From positions 124,001 through 188,000 of the forward strand of contig NZ_FUWZ01000001.1 of NCBI RefSeq assembly GCF_900167135.1: DNA of 64,000 nucleotides, read 5' to 3'. The notes beneath the pieces were generated by a model. That model searched no databases and was not told the origin of the DNA. It saw only the letters and a list, made by a program, of their open reading frames with translations. The stretch's first letter is position 1; every line of letters starts with the position of its first letter. Below, piece after piece: positions 10,892 to 18,807 of this stretch. The stretch comes from Chitinophaga eiseniae. Lineage in GTDB: Bacteria > Bacteroidota > Bacteroidia > Chitinophagales > Chitinophagaceae. A program made the translations under genes and the position numbers.

Positions 10892-12697
10892 ATGAAGAAA
10901 CCCTCCCTGATAGTAACAGCTTGTTTGCTGCTGGGCCAGTTGCTGGCGCGTGCAGGAGAAACAGACCAGTTTATAAAATCGCTGAAAGCCAGTCCCGCTG
11001 CGGTGTACCAGCCGGATGGCACGGTAGCCCCGGCCACGGTGAAGGTGGTACGCAACTGGTCCGGAGAATTATGCAATGTGCGTGTAGTCAATACCGGTAG
11101 TCAACCGGTAAAACTGAAAGAAGTTGTGCTGGGCGCCGTGGGCAAAGTGTTGCCATCCTCTACGCCCTTTTACGCTGAGGGTTTTCAAATGCTGACGCAG
11201 TCGGCCGGCACATTGGAGGCGCCTAAAACATTAGGCAACTACACAGATGAAGGGCACTATAAAATACCGAAGCCAGACGGTTACCTGGCTGTTTACAACC
11301 TGCTGCGGCTGTATCCGGCGAACGACGTGCAACTATTGCTGGGGTACACTTCCAGTAACCGGTTTGTTGGCAAGTTCTATCTCTCTGCGGATACCATCAA
11401 GGCGGTAGTAGACCTGGAAGACCTGGAGCTGGCGCCAGGCAAGGAGTTTAAACTGGAGGAACTGATGGTGCTCAGCGGTAAGGACGGCAACAACCTGCTG
11501 GACCGTTTCGCTGACCGCATTCATCATTTCCATCCACGGCTGGCGTTCAAAGCGCCACCCAGCGGCTGGTGCTCCTGGTATTGCTTCGGCCCCAGGGTGA
11601 CCGCTCAGAATATTTATGATAATCTCGATTACATTAAAACCAATATCCCTGCGCTGAAATACATCCAGCTGGACGATGGTTATCAGCCGCATATGGGCGA
11701 CTGGCTGGAAGTGGGTAATTCTTTTGGCGGCAATGTGCAGCAGGTGCTGCATACCATCCGTGATAAAGGGTTTGAACCGGCTATCTGGGTAGCCCCTTTT
11801 ATCTGCGACAGCAATTCTGCCATTTTCAAACAACATCCCGACTGGCTGGTGAAAGACAATAGCGGTAAGCCGCTGCGCAGCGACCTGGTTACTTTCGGCG
11901 GCTGGCGTCTGAAGCCGTGGTATGTGCTGGACGGTACCCATCCGGAAGTACAACGGCATTTTGAACAGCTGTTCCGTACCATGCGCAACGACTGGGGGGT
12001 GACTTACTTCAAGCTCGACGCCAATTTCTGGGGGGCCATTCACGGTGGTGTTTATTACGATAAAAACGCCACAAGGGTGGAAGCTTACCGCCGTGGCATG
12101 ACTGCTATTCTCAAAGGCACCCGCGACGCCTTTATCCTGGGATGTAACCATCCGTTGTGGCCCTCGCTGGGGCTGGTACACGGCTCCCGCAGCAGTATGG
12201 ACATCAAACGTACCTGGACCGTATTTGAAAAGTCAGGCCGCGAGAATCTCTATCGCTCCTGGCAGAACGGCCGCCTGTGGTGGAATGATCCCGATTGCCT
12301 GGTGCTCACCGGCAACATGCCTGACAATGAATTTAATTTCCATGCAGCGCTGATTTATGCTACCGGTGGTATGATGCTCAGTGGCGACGATCTGACGAAA
12401 ATATCTCCCGAGCGGCTGAGTATGCTGCGCAAAGCGGTGCCGCCCACGGCGAAAGCGGCCGCTTTCACCGATACCAATTTTGAGGTGGGAGAAGTCAACA
12501 CCGCAACAGGAAAAAATATTATCTTACTCAACTGGCAGGCATCTCCCAAAAAAATAACGGTGAAACTGGATAAACCCTGTGAGGTACTGGATTACTGGAC
12601 GGGGAGAAGTTATGGCAGGCACACCGGCAGCTTTACCATGGAAGTGGGAGGGCATGACGGAAAGGTCATCACACTCACACTCACGCAAAGTCGCTAA
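10892..12697 (+). CDS. Secreted GH36-like (clan GH-D) alpha-galactosidase
   Basis: A 601-residue exported enzyme. The ATG at 10892, 4 bp after the GH29 stop, gives a proper signal peptide (MKKPSLIVTACLLLGQLLARA); the TTG at 10862 would overlap the preceding gene and spoil it. An N-terminal beta-sandwich (about 25-215) precedes the barrel with PPSGWCSWYCFG, YIQLDDGYQ, FEPAIWVAPF and TYFKLDANFW. Asp376 in FKLD is the probable nucleophile and Asp437 in GSRSSMDIKR the probable acid/base. Clan GH-D is clear; alpha-galactosidase is the likeliest activity, though related alpha-glycosidases exist. The last residues (THAKSR-like) and the stop codon lie inside the repeat element that starts at 12681. 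Confidence 0.85.
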   Translation: MKKPSLIVTACLLLGQLLARAGETDQFIKSLKASPAAVYQPDGTVAPATVKVVRNWSGELCNVRVVNTGSQPVKLKEVVLGAVGKVLPSSTPFYAEGFQMLTQSAGTLEAPKTLGNYTDEGHYKIPKPDGYLAVYNLLRLYPANDVQLLLGYTSSNRFVGKFYLSADTIKAVVDLEDLELAPGKEFKLEELMVLSGKDGNNLLDRFADRIHHFHPRLAFKAPPSGWCSWYCFGPRVTAQNIYDNLDYIKTNIPALKYIQLDDGYQPHMGDWLEVGNSFGGNVQQVLHTIRDKGFEPAIWVAPFICDSNSAIFKQHPDWLVKDNSGKPLRSDLVTFGGWRLKPWYVLDGTHPEVQRHFEQLFRTMRNDWGVTYFKLDANFWGAIHGGVYYDKNATRVEAYRRGMTAILKGTRDAFILGCNHPLWPSLGLVHGSRSSMDIKRTWTVFEKSGRENLYRSWQNGRLWWNDPDCLVLTGNMPDNEFNFHAALIYATGGMMLSGDDLTKISPERLSMLRKAVPPTAKAAAFTDTNFEVGEVNTATGKNIILLNWQASPKKITVKLDKPCEVLDYWTGRSYGRHTGSFTMEVGGHDGKVITLTLTQSR

Positions 12698-12936
12698 GCA
12701 ACATAAGCAGCAAAGGAGCGAAGATCACCCTTTGCTGTTTTTCTCATTTTTCCTGCCTCTTTGCGTGATCTTCTTTTTTTCTTATTATTCTTAGCGTCTT
12801 TGCAGCTTGGCGCCTTTGCGAGATCTTCTTTTTTTTCTTATTTTTCTTAGCGTCTTTGCTGCTTGGCGTCTTTGCGAGATCTTCTTTTTTTTCTTATTTT
12901 TCTTAGCGTCTTTGCTGCTTGGCGTCTTTGCGTGAA
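12681..12936. repeat. Palindromic and 56-bp tandem repeat element
   Basis: An inverted copy at 12681-12727 (TCACGCAAAG, then GCAGCAAAGGAGCGAAGATC) faces about three tandem units beginning at 12755, 12810 and 12866 with a partial fourth at 12922. Unit length is 55-56 bp, and each unit reads CTTTGCGwGATCTTC, a T-rich tract, CTTAGCGTCTTTGC, then GCTTGGCG. It encodes the last residues and stop of the alpha-galactosidase and ends 15 bp before the next gene's ATG. Related sequence lies at 46741-46910. There are no unique spacers, so it is not a CRISPR array. Confidence 0.85.
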
Positions 12937-12951
12937 CAAATATTAATTCCT

Positions 12952-14103
12952 ATGCGGTACGTTATATTGTTTTTATTACTGTTCGCCGGGCAGGCGCAAG
13001 CGCAATCCCCGTTGCTGAAGAAAGTGCTGCGGGACACCAAACCCGCTATCCTGGAACGTGCCGGCTGGGCGCTGCAACAGATGCCGCTGACGATTACAGC
13101 GTTTAGCTGTGACCGTAGTGCGGGGGACAAGCATGATTTTTATTCCGAAGGCGATTACTGGTGGCCGAACCCTGCGTCTCTCGACAGTCCGTACGTGCAG
13201 CGTGACGGGCAAAGCAACCCGGATAATTTTGTGAAGCACCGGGAGGTGATGATCCGCTTTAGCCGTGTGATGGGAGCGCTGGCGGCAGGTTATGTGGCCA
13301 CTAAAGACAAAACCTACCTGCAGCACGCGCTGGTACATGCCCGTGCCTGGTTTGAAGATGAGGCTACGCGAATGAATCCCAGCCTGCTGTATGCACAGGC
13401 TATCAAAGGCAGGGTTACCGGCAGGGGCATTGGCATTATCGATACCATTCATCTGCTGGAGGTGGTGCAGGCACTGCGGATCATGGAGAAGGCGGGCATG
13501 ATACCGCCGGCCGACCTGGTGGCGTTTAAGCATTGGTTTACAGCTTATCTGAACTGGATGACTACCCATCCTTATGGTAAGGACGAGATGAACGCGAAGA
13601 ACAACCATGGTACCTGTTGGGTGATGCAGGTGGCCGCTTTTGCACAGTTTACCGGTAACCGGGAGTGGACCAGCTTCTGCATCAACCGGTATAAAACCGT
13701 ATTGTTACCCGCACAGATGGCGGAAGACGGCAGTTTCCCGCTGGAGCTTCACCGGACTAAACCCTACGGCTACTCGTTGTTTAACCTCGATGCGATGAGC
13801 ACTATTTGCCAGTTGCTGAGCGACAAAAAGAATAACCTCTGGCGATATACGGCGGAGCGGCGTAATATGGCCAAAGGGATTGCTTTTCTGTATCCTTATG
13901 TGAAAGACAAGAGCACGTGGCCCTATCCCAAAGATGTGATGTATTGGAGCGAGTGGCCGGTGGCCCAGCCTTTCCTGTTGTTTGGGGCGGCGGCTTTTAA
14001 TAATATGGATTATTACCGTCTGTGGCTGATGTTAAACCATGATCCTCAGGTAGAAGAAGTGCTTCGCAACCTGCCTGTCCGCAATCCCGTGATTTATTTG
14101 TGA
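12952..14103 (+). CDS. Secreted alginate-lyase-fold polysaccharide lyase (PF05426-like)
   Basis: A 383-residue exported protein. I chose the ATG at 12952 because MRYVILFLLLFAGQAQAQ is a clean signal peptide; the upstream in-frame ATG at 12919 lies in the repeat. Alginate_lyase-type motifs are GDYWWPNP near residue 60, NNHGTCW near 217 with the expected catalytic Asn-His, and ELHRTKPYGYSLFNLDAM near 264 supplying Arg and Tyr candidates. The fold is an (alpha/alpha) toroid. Families PL5 and PL38 share this domain, so the substrate (alginate, glucuronan or another uronate polymer) cannot be stated. Nearby mannonate dehydratase and glycerate kinase genes agree with uronic acid use. Its transcription start may lie inside the 56-bp repeat. 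Confidence 0.85.
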   Translation: MRYVILFLLLFAGQAQAQSPLLKKVLRDTKPAILERAGWALQQMPLTITAFSCDRSAGDKHDFYSEGDYWWPNPASLDSPYVQRDGQSNPDNFVKHREVMIRFSRVMGALAAGYVATKDKTYLQHALVHARAWFEDEATRMNPSLLYAQAIKGRVTGRGIGIIDTIHLLEVVQALRIMEKAGMIPPADLVAFKHWFTAYLNWMTTHPYGKDEMNAKNNHGTCWVMQVAAFAQFTGNREWTSFCINRYKTVLLPAQMAEDGSFPLELHRTKPYGYSLFNLDAMSTICQLLSDKKNNLWRYTAERRNMAKGIAFLYPYVKDKSTWPYPKDVMYWSEWPVAQPFLLFGAAAFNNMDYYRLWLMLNHDPQVEEVLRNLPVRNPVIYL

Positions 14104-14156
14104 TTTACGATTTTTTTTAATATCTTTAGGTTCCTATGAAATAAAACTTTAGAGGT

Positions 14157-14399
14157 ATGAGTTGGATGAACGACTTGTATGTCATTTACCAGAAACTGGA
14201 TGCCAACAGTTGTGAAGCGGTAAAAAACGACATTCTTAAAGCCCAGATCGATGGCTGCAGCCGGGGTGAAATTTACTTCCTGGTATTACAGCAGCTGGTG
14301 CACATAAAAAGGGAAAAAGCGCCTGTTTATGAACTGATTAAAGGAGAGGTGGAAAGCTTTATCCATTACAGTAGCAATCCGTACAGGCTATCCGCCTAA
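14157..14399 (+). CDS. Small conserved-looking hypothetical protein (80 aa)
   Basis: I do not recognise a family. It is an 80-residue, probably all-helical cytoplasmic protein with no signal peptide: MSWMNDLYVIYQKLD, then a charged amphipathic middle and KREKAPVYELIKGEVE. Support for being real is AGAGGT just before the ATG, a promoter-like TATCTTTAG about 35 bp upstream, and balanced amino acid composition. Its stop overlaps the end of the convergent sigma-fusion gene by 12 bp. Confidence 0.6.
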   Translation: MSWMNDLYVIYQKLDANSCEAVKNDILKAQIDGCSRGEIYFLVLQQLVHIKREKAPVYELIKGEVESFIHYSSNPYRLSA

Positions 14400-15680
14400 T
14401 TCTTCTATCAGTTTCTGCACCTTGACATAATTGGGAGCCTGGGGTGGTATTTTGAGTAGCCAGTCCAGACATTCCTGCTTGTGTCCCTCCTTAAGATAGC
14501 TCAGTCCCATGTAAAAAGCAGCTTCATATTTGAGGTCATTGCTTTGTTGGTATACCTGTACCAGGTCAGCCCGTGCCGGCTGGAGCTGGTTCAGGTCTAC
14601 TTTGCATACGCCGCGGTAGTAGCGGGCGTAGAGGTTATTGGGGTATTGTTGCAGTACTTTGTCCAGTATGGTGATGGCGTCGGCAAAATGGCCGCGGTTG
14701 AATTTTTCAATGGCTTCTTTCGGTAGCCGGAGGCTGTCTGCGTCGGGGGCCTGCATTTCAGTGGAGGCGAACTGGCGGTAGATATTTTTCCGCCATGGGC
14801 TGACGTACAGCATGATGGCGATACCTGCGGCAAAGAGGGCGATGAGGATCACCGTATTGCGGATAGGCGTAGGCGTACTTTCTTTCTGTGCAAACCAGGC
14901 ATTGCGGCGGGAGAAGAGTTGATGCAGCAGGGCATCCCGGGACGGGTCTTTACAGATGCGTTGCGCCAGCAGCTGGCGGAACAGTTCAAATCGTTTCACC
15001 TGCTGATTGAGCGTGGCGTCTGTTTTCAGCCGTGCATCGAAGAGCCTTTTTTCTGCTTCCGGCATCTGGCCTGCCAGGAAACGATCGGCAGCAACGAGGT
15101 CATCTGCAGTCATGCCGCCGGATTTTAATTTGGCGTCGAGATCTTTGAAGAGGGAAAGGTAGCAGGACTGTCTGTTGGCGGGAAGTTCCCGCACCGGTAT
15201 TTTAGTGGCGACGGCGATGTCCTCCTGCAGGCAGTCGGTGAGCGACCAGCTCAGCAGTTCTTTGCAGGTATCGCTGAGTTGGAGATAATAACTGTAGGCG
15301 AGCCTTCTTTTTTCGCCTTCTTTCAGCACATCTTCTATATCGATCATATCATCGCGGGTGAGGGCGGCGTTTTCTTCCGCTTCCATGCCGGCGATGCGTT
15401 GTCCTCTTCTTTCCAGTTCCCGCTCCCATATGCGCTTGCACAACAATTGAAGAAAGGGTTCAAAGGAGCTTACCTGCAACGGATGGCGCCGCGCATAATA
15501 GTAGATGTCCATCAATGCTTCTTCGAAAATATGGGCTGCGTCTTTGACAGTGCCGCTCTTTTGCAGTATGAAACGTTTCTCTTTGGAGGCGAAACGCTGG
15601 TAGATATCATCAATAATTTCCGGAGAGTGATGCAGCAAGCCCTCAATGTAGTCCTGGTCGTAGTGTATTTCAGGTGACAT
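14388..15680 (-). CDS. Sigma-70-like / anti-sigma-like / transmembrane / TPR fusion protein
   Basis: 430 residues with four parts. Residues about 10-185 match an ECF-type sigma factor: DIYQRFASKEKRFILQKSG, then HIFEEALMDIYYYA and FLQLLCKRIWERELERR resemble region 2, and 130-185 resembles region 4 (YYLQLSDTCKELLSW, an HTH-like stretch, CYLSLFKDLDAKL). Residues 195-240 (DRFLAGQMPEAEKRLFDARL) look like the start of Bacteroidota anti-sigma proteins. A single membrane helix lies at 275-294. TPR-like helices fill 317-425 (FNRGHFADAITILDKVLQQYPNN). Sigma factor and membrane TPR protein are normally separate genes, so this may be a membrane-tethered regulator. It is divergent from the FecR-like gene 141 bp away. 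Confidence 0.75.
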   Translation of the reverse strand: MSPEIHYDQDYIEGLLHHSPEIIDDIYQRFASKEKRFILQKSGTVKDAAHIFEEALMDIYYYARRHPLQVSSFEPFLQLLCKRIWERELERRGQRIAGMEAEENAALTRDDMIDIEDVLKEGEKRRLAYSYYLQLSDTCKELLSWSLTDCLQEDIAVATKIPVRELPANRQSCYLSLFKDLDAKLKSGGMTADDLVAADRFLAGQMPEAEKRLFDARLKTDATLNQQVKRFELFRQLLAQRICKDPSRDALLHQLFSRRNAWFAQKESTPTPIRNTVILIALFAAGIAIMLYVSPWRKNIYRQFASTEMQAPDADSLRLPKEAIEKFNRGHFADAITILDKVLQQYPNNLYARYYRGVCKVDLNQLQPARADLVQVYQQSNDLKYEAAFYMGLSYLKEGHKQECLDWLLKIPPQAPNYVKVQKLIEELGG

Positions 15681-15821
15681 ACCTATCGTTTTTGCCTTTT
15701 CGTCTGTATTAAAAATATTAAACCTTCCCGAGGTGGCCTAATTATTTATTCTGTGCGCCGGCTTTTGTATCTTGCCGGTTGTACCAGTTTCCCAGCCACA
15801 GGACAGTAATTTTTTGCACCT

Positions 15822-16748
15822 ATGCCAGCCATTGATGAGCTGATTATACGTTTTATTCAAACGCCACATGATCCTGCGTTACAGGAGGCTATTGCGGCGT
15901 TGGTCGCTGAAAGCCCTGAGCAGGCCCGTTATGTGGAAAACAAGCTGGCTGCATGGCTGGCAGCCGCTACCCCCCCTGTTGCAGCCACCGCTGCGGTGAA
16001 AACAACATTGATGCCGGCTTTCCTGTATTCCATTAAAACATGGGTATCAGCGGTAGTGTTGCTGGTACTGGCAGTGATACTGTTGTTGTTAAATTCCCGT
16101 GCAACACCCCGTAAACTGCTTTCTCACGTCAACAATACCGGCCGGATAGACTCCCTGCATTTTCCGGGCGGGTATATTATACTGAACAAAAACGCGGCCA
16201 TTTCGTTCGATAGCAGTCAGCGGCAATCGATATACGCGGTGATATCGGAAGGAGATGTGTTTATAGACCTTGGCAGTAACACTTCCTGTACCGTGCTGGT
16301 TCCGGGAGATTATCAGCTGGAAACCACGGCCGGGGCTTTTCATGTGCAAGCGTCCGCCAGTCGTACCAAAGTATTTGTCACCCGGGGAGCGATTGGTGTT
16401 TCCGGGAAAAGGCCGGACACCATGACGCTCACTGCCAGTATGCAGGGAACGCTGGACCAACAGCGGGCGCCTGCCCGGAAGCAGCTGGCCAGCCAGGCTC
16501 CGCTGGCATGGAAAACGGGAGAACTGGCTTTCCGTAATGTGCCGGCGGCGGAAATACTGGAGGCGGTGAGTGGTGTGTATGGTATCCACATAATGGTCCC
16601 GCCTTCCGCAGAAAGCCTTTGCGCAAAAAAGTTAACGATCAACCTGAATAAAAAAACTGAGAAAGAGACGATCGCGTTGTTACAGCAAAGCCTGTCCGCC
16701 CATCTGGTAAAAGACAGTATGGACCGTTATTACCTGACGATCAAATAA
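15822..16748 (+). CDS. FecR-family anti-sigma-like membrane protein
   Basis: A 308-residue single-pass membrane protein. A short cytoplasmic N-terminus (about 1-70; LIIRFIQTPHDPALQEAIAALVA resembles the anti-sigma helix bundle) leads to a TM helix at 72-90. The periplasmic FecR domain (about 105-215) contains AISFDSSQRQSIYAVISEGDVFIDL, FHVQASASRTKVFVTRGAIGV, and a DUF4974-like tail (about 228-305; WKTGELAFRNVPAAEILEAVSGVYGI). Such proteins usually hold an ECF sigma factor and sense a SusC/TonB receptor. No SusC/SusD pair is beside it; its divergent neighbour is the sigma/TPR fusion, the obvious candidate partner. Confidence 0.8.
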   Translation: MPAIDELIIRFIQTPHDPALQEAIAALVAESPEQARYVENKLAAWLAAATPPVAATAAVKTTLMPAFLYSIKTWVSAVVLLVLAVILLLLNSRATPRKLLSHVNNTGRIDSLHFPGGYIILNKNAAISFDSSQRQSIYAVISEGDVFIDLGSNTSCTVLVPGDYQLETTAGAFHVQASASRTKVFVTRGAIGVSGKRPDTMTLTASMQGTLDQQRAPARKQLASQAPLAWKTGELAFRNVPAAEILEAVSGVYGIHIMVPPSAESLCAKKLTINLNKKTEKETIALLQQSLSAHLVKDSMDRYYLTIK

Positions 16749-16843
16749 AGCAACAGGCATCCTGTAGCGCCGGAAGGCCGGGCTGGTGACGGGGCGGGTT
16801 AAAGACTTGGGAATGCTTACAGTACAGGGGTTTTATGGCAATA

Positions 16844-17308
16844 TTACAGGTTCAGTCCTGCATGCAGGCGCAGGAGAACCGCTTTTAAGGTGGTGATGTC
16901 TTCTTCTCCTACGACATCGATGTAGCTTGCTTCTATTTCCTTGATAGACTCTGAGGCCTCTATCATCAGCATCTTTCCCATATCGGTGAGGAAGATGAGG
17001 CTGGCGCGGTTGTCGGTGTCATGTTTGCGGGTGGCGATGTAGCCATCTGCTTCCAGGTTTTTCACCACTTTGCTCATGGCCTGTTTGCTGATGCGGGCTT
17101 TTTTAGCCAGCTCATTGTTGATCGTACCGGCATCGTCGATGTTGATGAGAACGACCATGTCGCCCGGACGGAAATTTTTGTAGCCCCGTTCCAGCAGTTT
17201 TTCTACCAGGTGCTGGTCGAGATCTTTTTTTACGAGGCTGAGCAGGCGGCCCAGGCTGGACTTTCTCCTGGCAAGGGAAGCCTCGTATCTTTCTTCTGTT
17301 GTACTCAT
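16844..17308 (-). CDS. MarR-family transcription regulator
   Basis: 154 residues from the ATG at 17308; a longer frame to 17359 runs through a hairpin and looks like leader. A winged helix spans about residues 35-115: GDMVVLINIDDAGTINNELAKKARISKQAMSKVVKNLEADGYI is the HTH and DNRASLIFLTDMGKMLM the wing. Flanking helices would form the dimer interface. It lies downstream of uxuA on the same strand with a hairpin between, so it may be read from its own start. The ligand is unknown; control of the uronate genes is possible but not shown. Confidence 0.85.
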   Translation of the reverse strand: MSTTEERYEASLARRKSSLGRLLSLVKKDLDQHLVEKLLERGYKNFRPGDMVVLINIDDAGTINNELAKKARISKQAMSKVVKNLEADGYIATRKHDTDNRASLIFLTDMGKMLMIEASESIKEIEASYIDVVGEEDITTLKAVLLRLHAGLNL

Positions 17309-17344
17309 AAATACTGTATGTAGGTAGGTTTGGTATGTGAAACG

Positions 17345-17375
17345 GCGAAGGGCTGACACGGCGTCAACCCTTCGC
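17345..17375 (-). terminator. Hairpin between uxuA and the marR gene
   Basis: GCGAAGGGCTGAC (17345-17357) pairs with GTCAACCCTTCGC (17363-17375), 12 of 13 positions, with a 5-nt loop. Reading on the minus strand it follows uxuA and precedes the MarR start, but only a short T-run follows, so it could be an attenuator rather than a full terminator. Confidence 0.45.
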
Positions 17376-17539
17376 TCAATATGATTATGGTAAAGAACAG
17401 TGCTGTTTGTACACGTAATCAGCCATTACGGTATGGTCTCAAATATGCTTTCTGCCCTGGCGTAGCATCTCAGTCCGACGATGGTATTGCTTATCCCCAC
17501 CCTTACTCTTTGTGCAGACCTGATGCTGGTAGATGTCAG

Positions 17540-18715
17540 TCAATCAGAGCCTAAAGCCCCCGCGATGCCCATTTCCAGGCCCCTCAGCTCTGCCAGGCCG
17601 CGCAGGCGGCCGATAGCGCTGTAACCGGGATTGGTTTTTTTCTGCAGGTCATCCAGCATCTGATGCCCATGGTCCGGCCGCATTGGAATGGAAACATTGC
17701 GGCGTTTCATGGTGAGCAGGATGTTTTTCACCACGGCAAACATATCTACGTCGCCTTCGAGGTGGTTGGCTTCGTGGAAGTTGCCCTGTGCATCACGCTG
17801 GGTGCTGCGCAGGTGGATGAAATGGATATGATCGCCCAGCCGTTCGATCATGCCCGGCAGATCGTTATCGGCACGTACACCGTAGGAACCGGTGCAGAAG
17901 CACAGGCCGTTGGAGGCGTAAGGAGCGGCTATCAGCAGCTCTTTGGCGTCCTGCTCGGTGCTGACGATACGGGGCAGCCCAAAGATAGGGAACGGAGGAT
18001 CATCCGGATGGATGGCCAGTTTCACGCCCACCTCTTCCGCTACCGGCGCTATCTGTTGCAGGAAATAGAACAGGTGCAGCTTCAGCTGGGTAGCGTCAAT
18101 GCCTTTGTATTTGTCGAGTGCCGCCTGGAACTGTTCGAGCGTGAAGCTTTCTTCAGAACCGGGCAGACCGGCGATAATGTTTTTCTGCAACAGCTGTTTG
18201 GACTCGGTGGTCATGCTGTCGAAATGTTCCTTGGCACGGGAGATATCCTCTTCGGTATAATCTTTTTCCGCATCGGGACGTTTCAGCATGAACAGATCGA
18301 ACGCCATAAACGCAGCTTTTTCGAAACGCAGGGCCCTGGAACCATCGGCTACTTCGTAGCTCAGGTCAGTACGGGTCCAGTCCAGCACCGGCATAAAATT
18401 GTAGGTGACTACGTGGATGCCGGCAGCAGCGAGGTTACGGATAGATTGCTGGTAGTTGGTAATGTATTCCCGGAAATTACCGCGCTGCGTTTTAATATCT
18501 TCATGAACAGGGATGCTCTCTACTACAGACCAGGTGAGGCCCGCCGCTTCGATCTCCGATTTACGCTTTAAAATCTCTTCTGTCGTCCACACTACTCCAT
18601 TGGGTACATGGTGCAATGCTGTTACGATACCGGTAGCACCGGCCTGTTTTATATCAGACAGGCTAACCGGATCATTGGGCCCGAACCATCGCCATGTCTG
18701 TTCCATTCTCAGCAT
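17540..18715 (-). CDS. uxuA: Mannonate dehydratase
   Basis: A 391-residue cytoplasmic enzyme that converts D-mannonate to 2-keto-3-deoxy-D-gluconate in glucuronate catabolism. The start is either the ATG at 18715 ([10 protein letters not shown]) or 18706 (MEQTWRW). Family sequence includes [79 protein letters not shown] and [27 protein letters not shown] near the end supplies the last metal/catalytic residues. Length matches the family. It is followed by a MarR gene and preceded by glycerate 2-kinase, fitting uronic acid use next to a polysaccharide lyase. Confidence 0.95.
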   Translation of the reverse strand: MLRMEQTWRWFGPNDPVSLSDIKQAGATGIVTALHHVPNGVVWTTEEILKRKSEIEAAGLTWSVVESIPVHEDIKTQRGNFREYITNYQQSIRNLAAAGIHVVTYNFMPVLDWTRTDLSYEVADGSRALRFEKAAFMAFDLFMLKRPDAEKDYTEEDISRAKEHFDSMTTESKQLLQKNIIAGLPGSEESFTLEQFQAALDKYKGIDATQLKLHLFYFLQQIAPVAEEVGVKLAIHPDDPPFPIFGLPRIVSTEQDAKELLIAAPYASNGLCFCTGSYGVRADNDLPGMIERLGDHIHFIHLRSTQRDAQGNFHEANHLEGDVDMFAVVKNILLTMKRRNVSIPMRPDHGHQMLDDLQKKTNPGYSAIGRLRGLAELRGLEMGIAGALGSD

Positions 18716-18807
18716 AATGCAATATTAGTTTTAGTAAAATCCAGAACTTGTGAATCAAACCCCAAAAATAGAATCTATCAGCAGATAATCAAAGTTTAAT
18801 ACAGGGT

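Noticed and set aside
12755..12936. Tandem repeats as a CRISPR array
   Set aside because: Units of 55-56 bp follow each other directly with no unique spacers, and no cas genes are present.
17663..18571. 302-residue open frame antisense to uxuA
   Set aside because: It lies entirely opposite a clear mannonate dehydratase.
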